Source: Daucus carota subsp. sativus (Eukaryota; Streptophyta; Magnoliopsida; Apiales; Apiaceae). Taken from it: 64,000 bases of DNA. Positions 27,300-38,553 of the stretch are shown here, in pieces. The stretch's first letter is position 1, and each line of letters starts with the position of its first letter. The translations under genes were made by a program, and so were the position numbers. Location: positions 48,294,380 to 48,358,379 of the forward strand of contig NC_030383.2 in the NCBI RefSeq assembly GCF_001625215.2, in the 5' to 3' direction. The notes under the pieces are model-generated. The model did no database searches, was not told where the DNA came from, and worked only from the letters and a program-made list of their open reading frames with translations.

Positions 27300-27705
27300 A
27301 GTTTTCAGTTGCATTTAGTTGCAACTGAGGTTGCAACTGCAGTTGCAACTTTTGCAACTGCAGTTGCAACTTTTGCAACTGCAGTTGCAACCTCAGTTGC
27401 AACTTTTGCAACCTCGTTGCAAAAGTTGCAACTGCAGTTGCAACTTTTGCAACTGCAGTTGCAACTTTTGCAACTTCATTTGCAACCTCAGTTGCAACTT
27501 TTGCAACCTCATTTGCAACTTTTGCAACTTACAGTTTTCAGTTGAACTAGTTGCAATTGCAGTTGCAACTGTTGCAACTTTTGCAACCTCATTTGCAACT
27601 TTTGCAACCTCATTTCCATTTTTATTTGCAACTTTTGCAACCTCATTTGCAACTTTTACGGCTGCGCCGCCCAAGGTTGCAAATGAGGTTGCAAAGGTTG
27701 CAAAT
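27300..27705. repeat. TTGCAA minisatellite
   Basis: Dozens of GTTGCAAC / TTTGCAACCTC words, with unit lengths of about 15-21 bp. A recurrent core, TTGCAACTGCAGTTGCAA, is itself a perfect palindrome. The right end changes orientation (GGTTGCAAATGAGGTTGCAA), mirroring the short TTGCAA block at 26918-26995. Confidence 0.9.
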
Positions 27706-27824
27706 CGTATTTTTGAAAAAAAAATTTTATGAAAAGGTATTTTTAAAAACAATGAAAAAGATGGTAGTATTTTTAAAAAAATAATTTTACAGATGGGTAT
27801 TTTTAAAAAGATCCCAATATCTTT

Positions 27825-29114
27825 TTGTACTTCCTAAAATGATGGTTGTGGGATTATTCAGTATATTTTATATTTTTTGAAATTCATTAATCCATGAGAT
27901 TTTGAAGAATTGTACTTAAAATCCCGCTATACATCGATTCTTCGACATAAAATTGACATTTTATGTCGAATACATGTAAAATCAAAATTAAATATAAGTT
28001 ATTATAATTTATATATCTATGATTCACTAAAATCTGAGTTCAATATACACAACTAAAATTGAATTTGCTATGTATTAGAATAAAAGCTACCAGTAATTAG
28101 CATAGTAAGTTTTGGTAACAATTCTTTTTGAGCGGGTAAATGTATTACAAAATTTTAATACTTCTGGAAAACCATCGTGAAAAACAAATTATTTCAAACA
28201 ATTGATATTTTGCTGAATATAATTTAATAATTTCAGAGTATTGTATAATAAATTCTCACACTATGCTCCTTTCGTTTCATAAACTAGGTGAAAATCAATT
28301 TTTATTTGATAAACTTATAATGTATTAAAATATATGATATTATGTAGTTAAAGATATATCTTGGATTTGGTTACTGACTAAAAAATATTTAATGAATATT
28401 AAATAATGTATAAGCTGTAATATAATATAATTTATAATATATAATATATAATATATTATTAATCTTATATATGTTGTGATATATATTATAATGTTAATAA
28501 ATAAAATATCATATATGTGTGTGTATTTATTCGGTTTTTTTTAAAATTTCAATTTTAGATCGGGTAGCGATCAGATTCGGATTCGGGATATATCGGTAAA
28601 TCTAATACCTAAATTAATTCAAATCAAAGTTTTTTGGATTTAAAAGCTAAATTCAAATTTAAATTTAAAAAACCGGATGCCATAAATTCAAAAGTTGAGA
28701 TTTCGGATGGGATATTTTTGACATGAGATTATTTTGCAATATCTCATACTAAGCAGGGGGAAACTAAATAACATTGGGTTGAAACCATTACGACAAATAT
28801 CTAGCATAGAGCAAATTAAAACAAAACTACAGCCTGAGCACGAAGTATATTCTATACGATAGTCATTAGAACTACAACTTCTAATAAGAGAAGAAGTTAT
28901 ATAAATTTCTTATAAGCCGATTCGAGTTCTAAGAATTACTGCTTCTAATAAGAGAAGAAATTAGAATGAATAGTGTTTTTCCTCTCGTAGAAATCTGAAT
29001 GTTCGATCTTCAATAAATTCAACGATCCCTCTCAACAATTTTCATATTCTACGATCCATTATTAAATACAATCAACAAGTTAGATATATATTAAGCGTCC
29101 GTAAAGAGTTCATC
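27825..29114. other. intergenic DNA upstream of the broken polygalacturonase
   Basis: AT-rich with no supported gene. A short repeated phrase, CTTCTAATAAGAGAAGAA, occurs at about 28879 and 28943. Confidence 0.45.
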
Positions 29115-29748
29115 ATGATGCTAAGCTTTCTTAAGGTCTTTATATTACTGCTTGTTCTTCCTCTAGTTTTAACTCAACCAGCGGTGAATAATGTTCTCTC
29201 CTATGGTGCAATCGGCGATGGCCTCAAAGACGATACTAGTAGTTTGTTGAAAGCATGGGAGGCCACATGCAAATCATCTGCTTCCTCAGCAACCATGTAC
29301 TTTCCTCCAAATCACGTGTTTCTGACTCATCCTCTGCTTCTTAAAGGCCCATGCAAGGCGGAATTCGTGAGAGTGGAGATCAATGGCACAATCACCGCGC
29401 CAAGTGAGCCTAAAAATTGGAAGTGTGGTTCTGATAATTGTGATACTTGGTTACACTTCTCTCACATGGATGGAATTGAGATCTCTGGCTCTGGAACCAT
29501 CTCTGGACGCGGCCAAAAATGGTGGGACATGAAGCGCGGTAAAGACAAGCTTGCTGCCTTGAGGATTACTAATTCTAGGAATGTTAAGCTTAGTGGATTG
29601 AGATTAAAGATAATCCAAAGATGCACATTGTGCTTAATGGGGTGCAAACTGCATACCTTTCGTATTTAAAGATTGAGGCACCGGGTCATAGTCCTAACAC
29701 GGATGGTATTTATATAGGCGAGTCCACGGCTGTCCACATTCAGCATTG

Positions 29749-30949
29749 TGATACTCTCAGTGTTTTGATGATCACACTGCCAGCAAGCTAATAGCATAAA
29801 ACTGGTGCTTGTTAGCGAGCTATCAAAGTTATATATGAATGTGCTAACAGCTTGACATGATTCAGTATTATGTTCACTGTCAGCAAGCTTACAGGTTATC
29901 ATACAGGCTTATCAGCAAGCTTACAGCGTGAACAGAATAACAAATGGATAAGGATTGAAGTCAAAAAGCAAGGAGATTTATTAGGAATCGATTTGTAAGG
30001 ACTTTAATATTTATATATGACTTATATAAATATTAGAGCTCAGTTTTAAATCAGAATTTCAAACAAAAACGATTTCCTAACTTATAGGAGTTTTTATATC
30101 TTTCGATCTTATCTCTAAAACTACTCCTATCCTATTTCAAATTATGGTTTTATAAATAAACGTTTACTGAGTTGTTTCAAACGTCTTTATGCTTTTACTC
30201 AGTAAAGATAACATTATTCAAACGTTCATTATTCAAGCAAATTAAACGTGAGGTTGTTGAACCAAGAACGTTGGATAGTTTGTTGAGTTATGACCGTTTG
30301 GAATGATGGTATATAAACTTGAGTGTGGTTTCCGTTTTGTGAAAACAAGAACACACTTCAAGCTTCTGAAATACAACACACTTTCATTGCAAAATCTTAC
30401 TTTGAGCTCTAGTGCTTATATTTGATTATATATCTATATTGAGTTCATAGTTTCAGTTGTATTACATTCATACATTGTATTGTTCAAAGTGTAAAGGTTT
30501 GTTGCTGTGTATCGAGCTTGTGAAACAAGGGAACAAGGGGACTAGTTAGCTAGAAGAGTATACTTGGGAAGTATAGGTCTTGGAGAGCTTTTGGTTCGTG
30601 GTTCAGGGGTTTCAGCAAGCTGATAACAGGAACAAGGGATAAAGGGAGTTATATTATTGAATCATTGTAATCGTTGACATTATTGATTAATAATATAATC
30701 TCTTACCAGTTGGTAGGGGACCAGGACGTAGACCATTAGGGTTAGGGGTCGAACCTGGCTAAAATTCTCTGTGTTGCTAGCTTACTGATTATATCTGTTT
30801 TGCATTGCATCTGCATTGTTAGCTAGCTGACTGTTTACTCTGATAATTAACAGCAAGCTGTCTGTGACAGTATAAATATTCGGTAACATTAAAAATCGGT
30901 CATATTAGCCATAACACCTATTCACCCCCCCTCTAGGTGTATAATTTCA
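29749..30949 (+). repeat. 5' LTR of the Copia element
   Basis: 1201 bp. A TATA box (TATATAAA) lies at 30310-30317, so U3 is about 590 bp. CAGCAAGCT occurs five times (29781, 29881, 29913, 30613, 30851). Confidence 0.96.
30310..30317 (+). promoter_or_regulatory. TATA box of the Copia 5' LTR
   Basis: TATATAAA, the most likely core promoter for the genomic transcript; the same site in the 3' LTR is at 39115-39122. Confidence 0.6.
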
Positions 30950-30951
30950 AT

Positions 30952-30963
30952 TGGTATCAGAGC
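30952..30963 (+). other. Copia primer-binding site (initiator tRNA-Met)
   Basis: TGGTATCAGAGC, two bases after the LTR end, which is the standard place and sequence for plant Copia elements. Confidence 0.92.
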
Positions 30964-31008
30964 GAGGTTTGTACTAATACTTCTGTAACAGGAATAGTAT
31001 CGATCGAT

Positions 31009-32643
31009 ATGGCTGATAACTTTCAGGGAAAGTCCGATTTTAGAGCTCCTCTCCTCACGGGTTCTGACAACTACAATTGGTGGAAAGGCCAAATGGAGGC
31101 TCATCTATCCAGAGATCCCCTAATGCAAAGAGTTGTGCAAAGAGGTCCTTATGAATATCTTGATAGCGATGGCAAAGTCAAGGACGTTGATGTTCTCACA
31201 GCGGACGAGCTATCAAAGGTTGCTGCCAATGGAAAAGCAAGGAGTACATTAATCAATGGGCTGAATCAAGCTGAGTATGACAAGGTCTCTTCTCTCAAAT
31301 CTGCAAAAGAAATTTGGGATGCATTGGAGACATATCACGAAGGCTCAAAGGCATTAAAGAAAGTCAAGCTCGGGAAGCTTATGAAAGAATTTGGAAGCTT
31401 TGCTATCAAGAAGGGAGAATCCATTCGAGAAAGCCAAGCTAGATTCCAAGTCACTCTCAACAGTCTTGAAAGACTTGGCAAAAAGATTCCTCAATCGGAA
31501 ATCAACATGAATATTCTAAATGCTGTTCCATTCGAATATGGTGCCAAGGTCACAGCATTGGAGTCAGCTCTCAACATTGATACTATGGATCACCTGGCTA
31601 TATTTGCTGAGTTGGAACAATTTGAAGCTAAGATTGAAGCTAACAGCTCAGAAAGCAGCAAGCTGCCAACAGAGAAAATGAAGAATCTTGCACTGCACTC
31701 CTCTGTCAGCAAGCTGGAAACAGATGAGGAAACAGAATCAGATGAGGATCTAGCTCTTATGTCCAGAAAAATCAAGAGAATGATTGAAAAGAAAAACAAA
31801 ATGAAGCGAGAAAAGGGCAAAGCTTTTGGTGCAAAGAAAGATCCAAAGGATGATGCATGTTTTGAATGTGGCAAGAAAGGACATTTCAAAAGGGATTGCT
31901 ACAAGCTGAAAAACAAGTCAAAGCCGCCTAGACAGCAAGCTGATTACAAGAATAAAAAGAAATCCAAGGCACTTCTAACTTGGAGTGATGATGAAGACGA
32001 GTCAGCTTCTGATGATTCTAGTGATGAGATGGTGAATTTGGCTCTTGTTGGTCTCGATGGCTCAATTGATACAACGGATTCAGATACGGACACTAACAGT
32101 GAGGTAAACTCTATTAATTCTGAATTACATACTATTGATACAACTACTTGTGAACTAACCATGCAGGATAAGAGTTGTTCATCAATAATGGAACTCATTG
32201 ATCTTAAGAATGAGAATTATGAGCTCGAGAAAGAAAACGTTCATTTGAAGAAAGTCATAGGTGATTTCTTGAATGAAAAGAGTGCCAAAGCTAGTAGTGG
32301 AATCATTGCTGCCCTCAAGGAACAAATCTCACAACTTGAAGGGAACAACATGCAAATCCAAAGAAGGAATGATACACTCATGAAGGAACTCAGCTCGCTG
32401 AGAGCAGATCTTAAAGCTAAGGATGCAAGCTTGGAGGCATTCGAGTTAAGCAAATCCCAAAGCTTAGCCGAAATCTCTATTCAAGCTGAAAAGATCAAAT
32501 CATTGGAGCAAGAAGTCAAAGATCTTCAGAAAGCCATGGGAAAGTTTGTTCAAGGAGAAGAAAGTCTCAAATCTATAATGAAACAAGCTAAAGGTTCTCA
32601 TGACAAAGGAGGCATTGGTGCAGCTTCTACATCCACTTCTTAA
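31009..32643 (+). CDS. gag: Copia Gag (capsid/nucleocapsid) polyprotein
   Basis: Forms the virus-like particle that packages element RNA. I chose the ATG at 31009 (MADNFQGK), which follows the primer-binding site; the open frame extends upstream into the LTR without an ATG. Product 544 aa. The order is: N-terminal capsid region with the plant Gag pattern (LLTGSDNYNWWKGQMEAHL; later KEIWDALETYHEG), a CCHC zinc knuckle (CFECGKKGHFKRDC, residues about 284-297), an acidic Ser/Asp stretch, then about 120 residues of predicted coiled coil (ENYELEKENVHLKKVI and onward). The frame stops at TAA 32641-32643, directly followed by another in-frame ORF. Confidence 0.9.
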   Translation: MADNFQGKSDFRAPLLTGSDNYNWWKGQMEAHLSRDPLMQRVVQRGPYEYLDSDGKVKDVDVLTADELSKVAANGKARSTLINGLNQAEYDKVSSLKSAKEIWDALETYHEGSKALKKVKLGKLMKEFGSFAIKKGESIRESQARFQVTLNSLERLGKKIPQSEINMNILNAVPFEYGAKVTALESALNIDTMDHLAIFAELEQFEAKIEANSSESSKLPTEKMKNLALHSSVSKLETDEETESDEDLALMSRKIKRMIEKKNKMKREKGKAFGAKKDPKDDACFECGKKGHFKRDCYKLKNKSKPPRQQADYKNKKKSKALLTWSDDEDESASDDSSDEMVNLALVGLDGSIDTTDSDTDTNSEVNSINSELHTIDTTTCELTMQDKSCSSIMELIDLKNENYELEKENVHLKKVIGDFLNEKSAKASSGIIAALKEQISQLEGNNMQIQRRNDTLMKELSSLRADLKAKDASLEAFELSKSQSLAEISIQAEKIKSLEQEVKDLQKAMGKFVQGEESLKSIMKQAKGSHDKGGIGAASTSTS

Positions 32644-32979
32644 ATGAGATATGAAGGGAAAAATGGCATTCCATATAATTATGCCATGCCTTGGGTGACT
32701 TGTCACAAGTGTGGAAAGAAGGGTCATCTTGCTAATAATTGTCCAATGAAGAATCCTCAATCAGCAAGCTGGGGAAGGAAGTCAGCTCACTGGCAGTATG
32801 CTGACAACAGAAACAGACAGAAGACAGCTCCGGGACAGTATGCTGATAAGACCAGCAGAACATGGAAGAAGAGTTCTAAAGTGGTCCAAATGTGGATCAA
32901 GAAATCTGATCTTAATGTTCTATATGTTTTATCAACTAACACTGCTGGACCCAACAAAATTTGGGTACCAAAACGTTGA
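32644..32979 (+). CDS. Gag C-terminal extension with second zinc knuckle
   Basis: In the same frame as Gag and separated from it only by the TAA stop, which an ATG follows immediately. The 111 residues hold a second CCHC knuckle (CHKCGKKGHLANNCP) and end KIWVPKR, which usually lies just before the protease in this kind of polyprotein. Either the TAA is a disabling mutation, or it is read through or bypassed in some translation events. Confidence 0.75.
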   Translation: MRYEGKNGIPYNYAMPWVTCHKCGKKGHLANNCPMKNPQSASWGRKSAHWQYADNRNRQKTAPGQYADKTSRTWKKSSKVVQMWIKKSDLNVLYVLSTNTAGPNKIWVPKR

Positions 32980-33001
32980 GTTGTTTGTGTTTGTTTTGTA
33001 G

Positions 33002-36000
33002 GTTTGTCTCGTGTCTAAAGTAAAGCCAAATCAATGGATATTGGATAGTGGATGCACTAGGCACATGAGTGGAGACAAATCACAGTTTCTAAGCTTGAAG
33101 ATGAAGAAGGGTGGACGTGTCACAATTGGTGATAGCAAAACTCTTCCTATTCTTGGCAAGGGAACTATAGGTAATAGTATCATCTCTATTAACAAGGTAC
33201 AATATGTTAAAGGTCTTACTTATAACTTGCTTAGTATAAGTCAGTTATTTGATGATGGTCATATTGTTAACTTTGGTAAGAATGAATGTACTATACTTGT
33301 TGGTGCTAACAAAACTCCTCTAGTTGCAAAACGAGAAGGAAATATATATGTTTTGAACTTTGAAGAACAGGAGGCAGGTGTTTGTTTAGCAGCTGTGGAT
33401 AATAATCCAGAAATTTGGCATAGAAGGCTTGGACATGCTCATATGGATCATCTCAGCAAGCTGTCAGCAAAGAAGCTTGTTCGAGGACTACCAAAGCTTA
33501 AGTATGTCAAGATGGAGACATGTTCTGCTTGTCAATTGGGAAAGCAAACAAGGACTCCACATAAGGCAAAGAAAATGGTATCTACTTCTAAACCTTTAGA
33601 GCTTCTTCACTTGGATCTCTTTGGTCCCGAAGCTTATAAGAGTATTGGAGGTAAACAATATGCCTTTGTTATTGTTGATGATTATTCTAGATTCACTTGG
33701 GTATTATTCTTGCGTACTAAAGATTGTGCTTTTAGTGAATTTGAGAAGCTAATCAAGTTGCTTGAGAACAAACTAGATACAAGACTTGTAGGTATTCGAA
33801 GTGATCATGGTGGGGAATTCCAAAAAGACTTCATTACTTATTGTGAAGAAAGAGGAATCTCACATGAGTTCTCAGCACCTCGTACACCTCAGCAAAATGG
33901 AGTTGTAGAGCGTAAGAACAGGTCCTTACAAGAAACAGCTAGGACATTGCTGCAGGAGAGCAAGCTGCCAAGAAGCTTTTGGGCAGAAGCTGTCAACACA
34001 GCAAGCTATGTTCTTAACAGAGTGCTTATCAGGCCAATTCTCAACAAGACTCCTTATGAATTGCTAAGGAAAAAGAAGCCTAATATCAGTTACTTCAAGG
34101 TTTTTGGATCTAAGTGCTTCGTACTCAAAACCATTGATAGGGATGGTAAATTCGACTCTAAATCTTATGAAGCTATATTTTTGGGTTATTCTTTAACAAG
34201 TCGTGCTTATAGAGTGTATAATCTTGCTAAACATACTGTTGAAGAGTCTATTGATGTTTCATTTCAAGAGTCTACTGATGATCTTGCAAGGGATGAGGAA
34301 GAATGTGCAGGTACAGGTACTAGCAGCAAGCTGACAGTGCAGGAAACTGGAAATCAGCAAGCTGACAAGTCAACTGCCACAACTTCAGAAGGCAATAAAG
34401 CTACTGAATCCACTCCATCTCTTGAGGAAACTTTGGATAAGATGTCTAAGCTCACATTGGGTGAATCCAGAGGTCAAACTTCATCAGCAAGCCAAAATGT
34501 TGTTGATCAGACTCCTCCTAGGCAGACTACAAGGAATGAAGAGGTCATAGCTCAACATAATCTACCAAAATCAACTAGAACAGTGAAGAATCATCCTCCT
34601 CAGTTGATCATTGGAGATAAATCAGCTGGAATCAAGACAAGGAAAGCTCAAGCCAACATTTGTGCTTATGCTGCCTTCATAGCTCAAGAGGAACCAAAGA
34701 ATGTTCAAGAAGCTTTACAAGATGAAAATTGGATCATGGCAATGCAAGAAGAACTCAACCAATTTGAAAGATGTGATGTTTGGGAACTTGTAGATCCACC
34801 AGAGGATGCTTCAATTGTTGGAACCAAATGGGTATTCAAGAATAAAGTTGATGAATTTGGTACTATCACTCGAAACAAAGCTAGACTTGTTGCACAAGGA
34901 TACAATCAACAAGAAGGAATTGATTTTGATCAAACTTATGCTCCGGTTGCAAGATTGGAATCTATTAGGATGCTATTGTCATTTGCATGCTACAAGAAGT
35001 TCAAGCTACATCAAATGGACGTCAAAAGTGCATTCTTAAATGGATATCTAAAGGAAGAAGTCTATGTCAAGCAACCACCAGGATTCGAGGATGAAAAATA
35101 TCCTAACCGTGTCTACAAGCTCAAGAAGGCACTTTATGGATTAAGGCAAGCACCTCGATCATGGTATGAAAGGTTAAGTGAATTTTTGATCAAAAATGGT
35201 TTTATTAGAGGTAAAATTGATCCTACTTTGTTTACCATTATTAAAGGACAAGATATATTAGTTGTTCAAATATATGTGGATGATATTATATTTGGATCTA
35301 CTAATGATTCTTTGTGTAAGTGGTTTTCAAAGTGCATGCATAGTGAGTTTGACATGAGCATGATGGGAGAGCTCAATTATTTCTTGGGGCTCCAAATTAA
35401 GCAAACTCCAGAAGGAATTTATGTGCATCAATCCAAGTATATCAAGAATCTACTCAAAAGATTTGGATATGAGAATATCAAGGCGAAATCAACACCGATG
35501 AGCGTTGTCAGCAAGCTGACAGCAGATGAAAATGGTAAAGATGTTGATATTCGAATGTATAGAGGTATGATTGGTAGTTTACTTTATCTTACAGCCTCTA
35601 GACCTGATATTATGTATAGTGTTTGTGTTTGTGCTAGATTTCAAGCAAAACCAAAGGATTCTCACTTACAAGCTGTTAAAAGAATATTTAAATATTTAAG
35701 TGGAACTATTACTTTGGGTTTATTCTATCCTATCACAAATGCTTTTGATCTTGTTGGGTATAGTGATGCAGATTATGCAGGTAGTCAAACTGATAGAAAA
35801 AGTACAAGTGGTGTTTGTGCATTTTTGGGTCAAAGCTTAGTTTCTTGGTTAAGCAAGAAGCAAACTTCAGTTGCTCTATCTACGGCTGAGGGGGAGTATT
35901 TAGCAGCTGGTAGCTGTTGCTCTCAAATGCTATGGATGAGACAACAATTGAAGGACTTTGGAATCAAATGCAAGCAAACTCCTATCTTTTGTGACAACAC

Positions 36001-36226
36001 AAGTACAATCAATATTTCAGAAAATCCAGTCAATCACTCAAGGACAAAGCATATTGATGTTCGACATCATTTTCTGAGAGACAATGTTGCAAAGGGTGCT
36101 GTCAAGCTGATTTTTGTGGCTACAACAGATCAGCTAGCTGACATCTTCACAAAACCTCTTCCTGAAGAAAGATATGTTGTGCTGAGAAGGGAATTGGGTA
36201 TGTGTGAGGTGCAGTCAGCAAGCTAA
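33002..36226 (+). CDS. pol: Copia Pol: protease, integrase, reverse transcriptase, RNase H
   Basis: Open from 33002 with no early ATG. Domains in order: aspartic protease ([11 protein letters not shown]), GAG-pre-integrase zinc region ([19 protein letters not shown]), integrase core with DDE-type blocks ([17 protein letters not shown], the Glu in NGVVERKN), reverse transcriptase ([20 protein letters not shown]) and RNase H ([27 protein letters not shown]). No internal stop disrupts it. It is in the +1 frame relative to Gag, and the Gag-side frame stops (32977-32979) before this frame opens. The first ATG (33065) lies after the protease active-site Asp, so independent initiation there would lose the protease. 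Confidence 0.93.
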   Translation, partial: VCLVSKVKPNQWILDSGCTRHMSGDKSQFLSLKMKKGGRVTIGDSKTLPILGKGTIGNSIISINKVQYVKGLTYNLLSISQLFDDGHIVNFGKNECTILVGANKTPLVAKREGNIYVLNFEEQEAGVCLAAVDNNPEIWHRRLGHAHMDHLSKLSAKKLVRGLPKLKYVKMETCSACQLGKQTRTPHKAKKMVSTSKPLELLHLDLFGPEAYKSIGGKQYAFVIVDDYSRFTWVLFLRTKDCAFSEFEKLIKLLENKLDTRLVGIRSDHGGEFQKDFITYCEERGISHEFSAPRTPQQNGVVERKNRSLQETARTLLQESKLPRSFWAEAVNTASYVLNRVLIRPILNKTPYELLRKKKPNISYFKVFGSKCFVLKTIDRDGKFDSKSYEAIFLGYSLTSRAYRVYNLAKHTVEESIDVSFQESTDDLARDEEECAGTGTSSKLTVQETGNQQADKSTATTSEGNKATESTPSLEETLDKMSKLTLGESRGQTSSASQNVVDQTPPRQTTRNEEVIAQHNLPKSTRTVKNHPPQLIIGDKSAGIKTRKAQANICAYAAFIAQEEPKNVQEALQDENWIMAMQEELNQFERCDVWELVDPPEDASIVGTKWVFKNKVDEFGTITRNKARLVAQGYNQQEGIDFDQTYAPVARLESIRMLLSFACYKKFKLHQMDVKSAFLNGYLKEEVYVKQPPGFEDEKYPNRVYKLKKALYGLRQAPRSWYERLSEFLIKNGFIRGKIDPTLFTIIKGQDILVVQIYVDDIIFGSTNDSLCKWFSKCMHSEFDMSMMGELNYFLGLQIKQTPEGIYVHQSKYIKNLLKRFGYENIKAKSTPMSVVSKLTADENGKDVDIRMYRGMIGSLLYLTASRPDIMYSVCVCARFQAKPKDSHLQAVKRIFKYLSGTITLGLFYPITNAFDLVGYSDADYAGSQTDRKSTSGVCAFLGQSLVSWLSKKQTSVALSTAEGEYLAAGSCCSQMLWMRQQLKDFGIKCKQTPIFCDNTSTINISENPVNHSRTKHIDVRHHFLRDNVAKGAVKLIFVATTDQLADIFTKPLPEERYVVLRRELGMCEVQSAS

Positions 36227-36720
36227 TAAGCTTGGTCCGGGTACTATCAGCTTACTCTTAGTACTTTACATATTTTGAATTATTTTTGCATGCGGGTCAG
36301 TTCAAGAGTTTTTAGTTAATTTTACTCCATAAATCAACTATCCGTTGTGTGCTGATTTTTATGAATTTATGTGAAAATTTGTGTTACGTGATTATGTGCT
36401 AATCTATGTGGTTTCTTGATTAGGTTAAAATTTGAATTTCTATCTAGTCACTATTTAAGTGGAATTGAGATTAGTCACGGTAACAAATTTTTAGATTACA
36501 TACGGATAATATAATGAATTGTTTGAATAAAATAAATCTAACTAGATTTATTCCTAAAAACCCTCCCCCGAATATGATCCAAAAGAGTTTGAGATATATT
36601 CTATCTCCAAGTCTTTACAGCTACCTCTTTAAAAGCCCCCAACAACCAGTTAGGGTTTCATCTCTCATTTTCAATCGCTATACACTGATCACAATCGCGT
36701 CAATCGCATACCGAGTCGCA

Positions 36721-38136
36721 ATGAGGCGAAAAACTAGGGCTGGACTTAAGACGGGAACTCCTACTTCCGGTCGCAAGCTAATCGACGAAGACGATGTGGT
36801 TATCGCTACTGTGGATTCTGATAGTGGTGGTGAGGAGTCGGGTGTTCAGCGCTCCGACAAGGATATGAAGAGAGCAAAAGTTGAATCTAGTGAAAAGGAG
36901 AAATCAGATAACAACATCTCTACTCGCAAGATTATCCTTGGGAAGCCTCTTTCTGGTAAGGCATTCTTCAATTGCGGGGTTGTTAAGCTATTTTCTGCCT
37001 TAGGGTTTGAGTCTTTTATTGTCGATTTACCGAAGATTTGTTATCCATCACTTGTGCGTGAGTTTTATTTAAACTTGCATCTGAATCCTTCCGGTCAATT
37101 TGTGTCGTTTGTTTCTGATACAAAGATTACTCTGTCACCTATGTTCTTGAACGCTATTATTCAAGCTCCTCCTTCCCCTGTTTCGATACACACTAAACGC
37201 GGGTTTAAACATTTTGATGATTTTCAAGTTAAAGATCAGTTTAAGATTTTGTTTGGGGTTGAGAGTTCTACTGAAACATTTCCCTCTACTACCCAAATAC
37301 TGCCTTTAGCGCATGCTGTTTTTAAAGTGTCGATTGAAAATCTGTGTCCTCGTTTGGGTACTCGCTCAAACTTGTCTGCTCAGGATGTTATTGTGGTGTC
37401 TATGATCATGGCTGGGAAGCCATTTGATGTTGGGGATTTGATTTTGAATAATATGCTTGGGGTTCTTGAAGGGAAGTCTTCTGCTGGGTTGCCCTATGGT
37501 TTACTCTTAACTCGAATTTTCGAGTGGTTTGGTGTCAGTTTTGATGGTGTTGAGTCTCTTGCTGCAAAAGAATTTTTGGATGTTAAATGTTTGACTCAGT
37601 CAAATTTAAAAATTGAGAAAGATGGTAGTTTGTCGGTGTTGGAGGTTCCTGTTGTTACTCCTCCACCTGTTACTGCTCCTGCTGGTGTTGATTTGGGTAT
37701 TTCTGCCAAAGAAATTTTGGAATACATGGAGGAACTGCGAGCCAACCATAAGCAGTTGGTGGATGGTCAGAAACAGCTTTCTGAACAGATGGAAGAATTG
37801 TCAAATCAGTTCGATTTTTGGAAGGATATTGTTTTTGGAGGAAAGACTGGTAATTCTCCTGAGAAGTGTAGTTCTGGTAGCTTTGGATATGAGTTACGCA
37901 AGAGGATGTTTGGTTCTTGCGGATCCTCTGATGTCAAGTTCACGTTTACTTCTACTGAGGATGGTACTGAGAGTCCACGGCCACGCACTGCAATGGATGT
38001 TCTTAAGGAGGCTGCAGGTACTGATTCTGTTTATGCTGCGGCTGGAAATTTGCTGATGGAAGAGAATCGTGTTGCTGCGGAACTTGCCAAGAAGTTTGCA
38101 CAGGAGAAGTCTGACAAGGATGATGGGGAGACCTGA
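36721..38136 (+). CDS. third ORF of the Copia element, unknown function, coiled coil
   Basis: A 471-aa frame after pol, in the place where some SIRE-like elements have an extra or envelope-like ORF. I chose the ATG at 36721 (MRRKTRAG) because the product then begins with a basic, nuclear-signal-like segment. The open frame extends up to 36514. The centre (KICYPSLVREFYLNLHL, TLSPMFLNAII, GTRSNLSAQDVIVVSMI) recalls the 'putative plant transposon protein' domain seen in many plant retroelements; this is recalled, not searched. The C-terminal third has a heptad-like segment (EYMEELRANHKQLVDGQKQ). I see no signal peptide or clear membrane segment after 36721, so an envelope role is not supported. 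Confidence 0.75.
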   Translation: MRRKTRAGLKTGTPTSGRKLIDEDDVVIATVDSDSGGEESGVQRSDKDMKRAKVESSEKEKSDNNISTRKIILGKPLSGKAFFNCGVVKLFSALGFESFIVDLPKICYPSLVREFYLNLHLNPSGQFVSFVSDTKITLSPMFLNAIIQAPPSPVSIHTKRGFKHFDDFQVKDQFKILFGVESSTETFPSTTQILPLAHAVFKVSIENLCPRLGTRSNLSAQDVIVVSMIMAGKPFDVGDLILNNMLGVLEGKSSAGLPYGLLLTRIFEWFGVSFDGVESLAAKEFLDVKCLTQSNLKIEKDGSLSVLEVPVVTPPPVTAPAGVDLGISAKEILEYMEELRANHKQLVDGQKQLSEQMEELSNQFDFWKDIVFGGKTGNSPEKCSSGSFGYELRKRMFGSCGSSDVKFTFTSTEDGTESPRPRTAMDVLKEAAGTDSVYAAAGNLLMEENRVAAELAKKFAQEKSDKDDGET

Positions 38137-38539
38137 ATTTCTACCCTTTTGGATGATTAAGGGGGAGACAATTTAGGAATCTATCTATTAATATTAATAA
38201 GACTTGTGTGTGCTTAACTGTGTTTAAGTACTTTATTGGCCCTATTTGCTTGTTTCAGACTAAGTTTGTTAAGTTGTTGAATTTGGTTGAATTTGTTTTG
38301 GATAATTGTTGGATACCAGGTGGTTTATCCTGGTTTAGGATTTTATTTGAATTATCTATGCAAGTATTTGGTTTAGTAAGTTTGGTTGCATAATTTGATT
38401 GACATATCTACTGCCTAGCATGTCATATTTGTTATATTGGGTTTATATGCTGAATTGATTTATCTGTTAAGATTAATGATATTAGATTGCTGTATTCAGG
38501 GGGAGTATTATTACTTTTCCTAAATATGGTGTAATCATC

Positions 38540-38553
38540 AAAAAGGGGGAGAT
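38540..38553 (+). other. Copia polypurine tract
   Basis: AAAAAGGGGGAGAT immediately before the 3' LTR; the expected plus-strand primer site. Confidence 0.85.

Larger units (their letters stand above)
26805..27815. mobile_element. MULE-like element containing a palindrome and a TTGCAA array
   Basis: A perfect 9-bp duplication, AATATCTTT, flanks the block at 26796-26804 and 27816-27824. Inverted ends begin GGGAAATCTAC and GGGATCTTTTT and extend about 170 bp, including shared TTTTCATAAAATTTTT, then TTGCAA words and a GGCGGCGCC / GGCTGCGCCGCC box. The centre holds a 178-bp perfect palindrome and a long TTGCAA array. There is no transposase. The many ORFs here on both strands are translations of the repeats and are not genes. 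Confidence 0.82.

Noticed and set aside
27300..27705. Regularly repeated short words resembling a CRISPR array
   Set aside because: Plant nuclear DNA, no unique spacers of constant length, and no cas genes; it is a minisatellite.
26789..27784. Seven overlapping ORFs on both strands, rich in Ile-Tyr or Gln-Leu-Ala-Thr
   Set aside because: They are translations of the (TA)n palindrome and TTGCAA repeats; several mirror one another on opposite strands.
29600..29660. Intron instead of a frameshift in the second polygalacturonase
   Set aside because: No GT donor lies at the break, and the conserved protein continues without missing residues once one base is allowed for.
32977..33001. Short 'intron' between the Gag extension and Pol (GTTGAG...TTTGTAG)
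   Set aside because: At about 27 bases it is too short for a plant intron; a longer one with another donor remains possible and is noted in the findings.
36514..36720. N-terminal 69 residues of the third Copia ORF
   Set aside because: The segment has leader-like composition, and an in-frame ATG at 36721 begins a better-looking protein; kept as a possibility only.
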